Part shown: piece after piece, positions 63,621 to 64,000 of the stretch
Layout of the letters: each line of letters starts with the position of its first letter
Numbering within the stretch: position 1 is the first letter of the stretch
Source: an uncultured Alphaproteobacteria bacterium
GTDB lineage: Bacteria; Pseudomonadota; Alphaproteobacteria; HIMB59; GCA-002718135
DNA: 64,000 bases
Direction of reading: 5' to 3'
Assembly (NCBI GenBank): GCA_902621305.1
Contig: CACNLM010000005.1
Span: forward strand, 38,748-102,747
Made by a program: the position numbers and the translations under genes
The notes under the pieces: generated by a model
The model's database searches: none
The model's input: the letters and a program-made list of their open reading frames with translations, nothing else
Told to the model about the DNA's origin: nothing

Positions 63621-64000
63621 TTAAAAATTACCTTCAAAACTCACTGTATCATTTGGCTTCTTTTTTCGTGCATAATATTTACCGCCTTTGTAAATTATTT
63701 TTAGAGCTTCATAAAGAATTCCAGCCATTACCTTGAAGCCTAAAAGTGGATTATGATATAAAAATTTAAACATATTTTTTGAGTTAAAATCTATAAATTT
63801 GCCATGCTGAGAAGCTGTTAGAACTTTTTTATTATTTTTATCATAAAGATCAATGTTAATATTTATTGTATCTTTTTGCATTCGGTTAAAAAATTTATAA
63901 TTTGCCTCCATTTCTATGAATGGAGATACATAAAACTGCTTTGCACATTCATGAGATAATTTAAAATCTTCAAAATTTACATTTCCTTTAAAAATATAGG
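63621..64000 (-). CDS. DUF1365-like protein, C-terminal part (runs off window)
   Basis: The frame stays open to the window edge (...GNVNFEDFKLSHECAKQFYVSPFIEMEANYKF); HVSPF-type motif of DUF1365; adjacent to cfa. Confidence 0.78.
   Translation of the reverse strand, partial: YIFKGNVNFEDFKLSHECAKQFYVSPFIEMEANYKFFNRMQKDTININIDLYDKNNKKVLTASQHGKFIDFNSKNMFKFLYHNPLLGFKVMAGILYEALKIIYKGGKYYARKKKPNDTVSFEGNF

Overview
AT-rich (visibly about 70% A+T), gene-dense, almost fully coding 64 kb chromosomal window. Gene content and order look like a streamlined marine alphaproteobacterium (SAR11/HIMB59-type); this placement is inference from gene order and composition only. Left part (minus strand): rplK-rplA-rplJ-rplL-rpoB-rpoC-rpsL-rpsG-fusA-rpsJ-S10 operon, preceded by tRNA-Thr, tRNA-Tyr, tRNA-Gly, tuf, tRNA-Trp, secE, nusG. 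Middle (about 22-34 kb): accessory-looking block with an NAD-dependent formate dehydrogenase (fdsA, fused fdsGB), molybdenum/tungsten cofactor genes (moeA, mobB, tupB-like permease, fdhD, mobA), a TusA-like protein, then YeiH-like and TauE/SafE-like transporters, a TIGR02186-like protein and a UspA protein. Right part: housekeeping blocks (pyrE, pdxH, fabI, aroC, rpoH, purA, hisZ, glmM, ftsH, tilS, tol-pal, yebC, tkt, gap, efp, suhB, rpmE, cfa). No mobile elements, CRISPR arrays or rRNAs were seen. Main points for a second look: (1) rpoB is split in two frames exactly at an A AAA AAA heptamer in register for -1 slippage; (2) a small PD-(D/E)XK, Hjc-like nuclease sits between tolQ and yebC, where ruvCAB commonly lies; (3) a three-way-junction L10-leader-like RNA precedes rplJ; (4) tRNA-Thr(UGU) has two stem mismatches; (5) the formate dehydrogenase and sulfur/membrane-protein islands contain uncharacterised members; (6) pgk and fba are absent between gap and efp.
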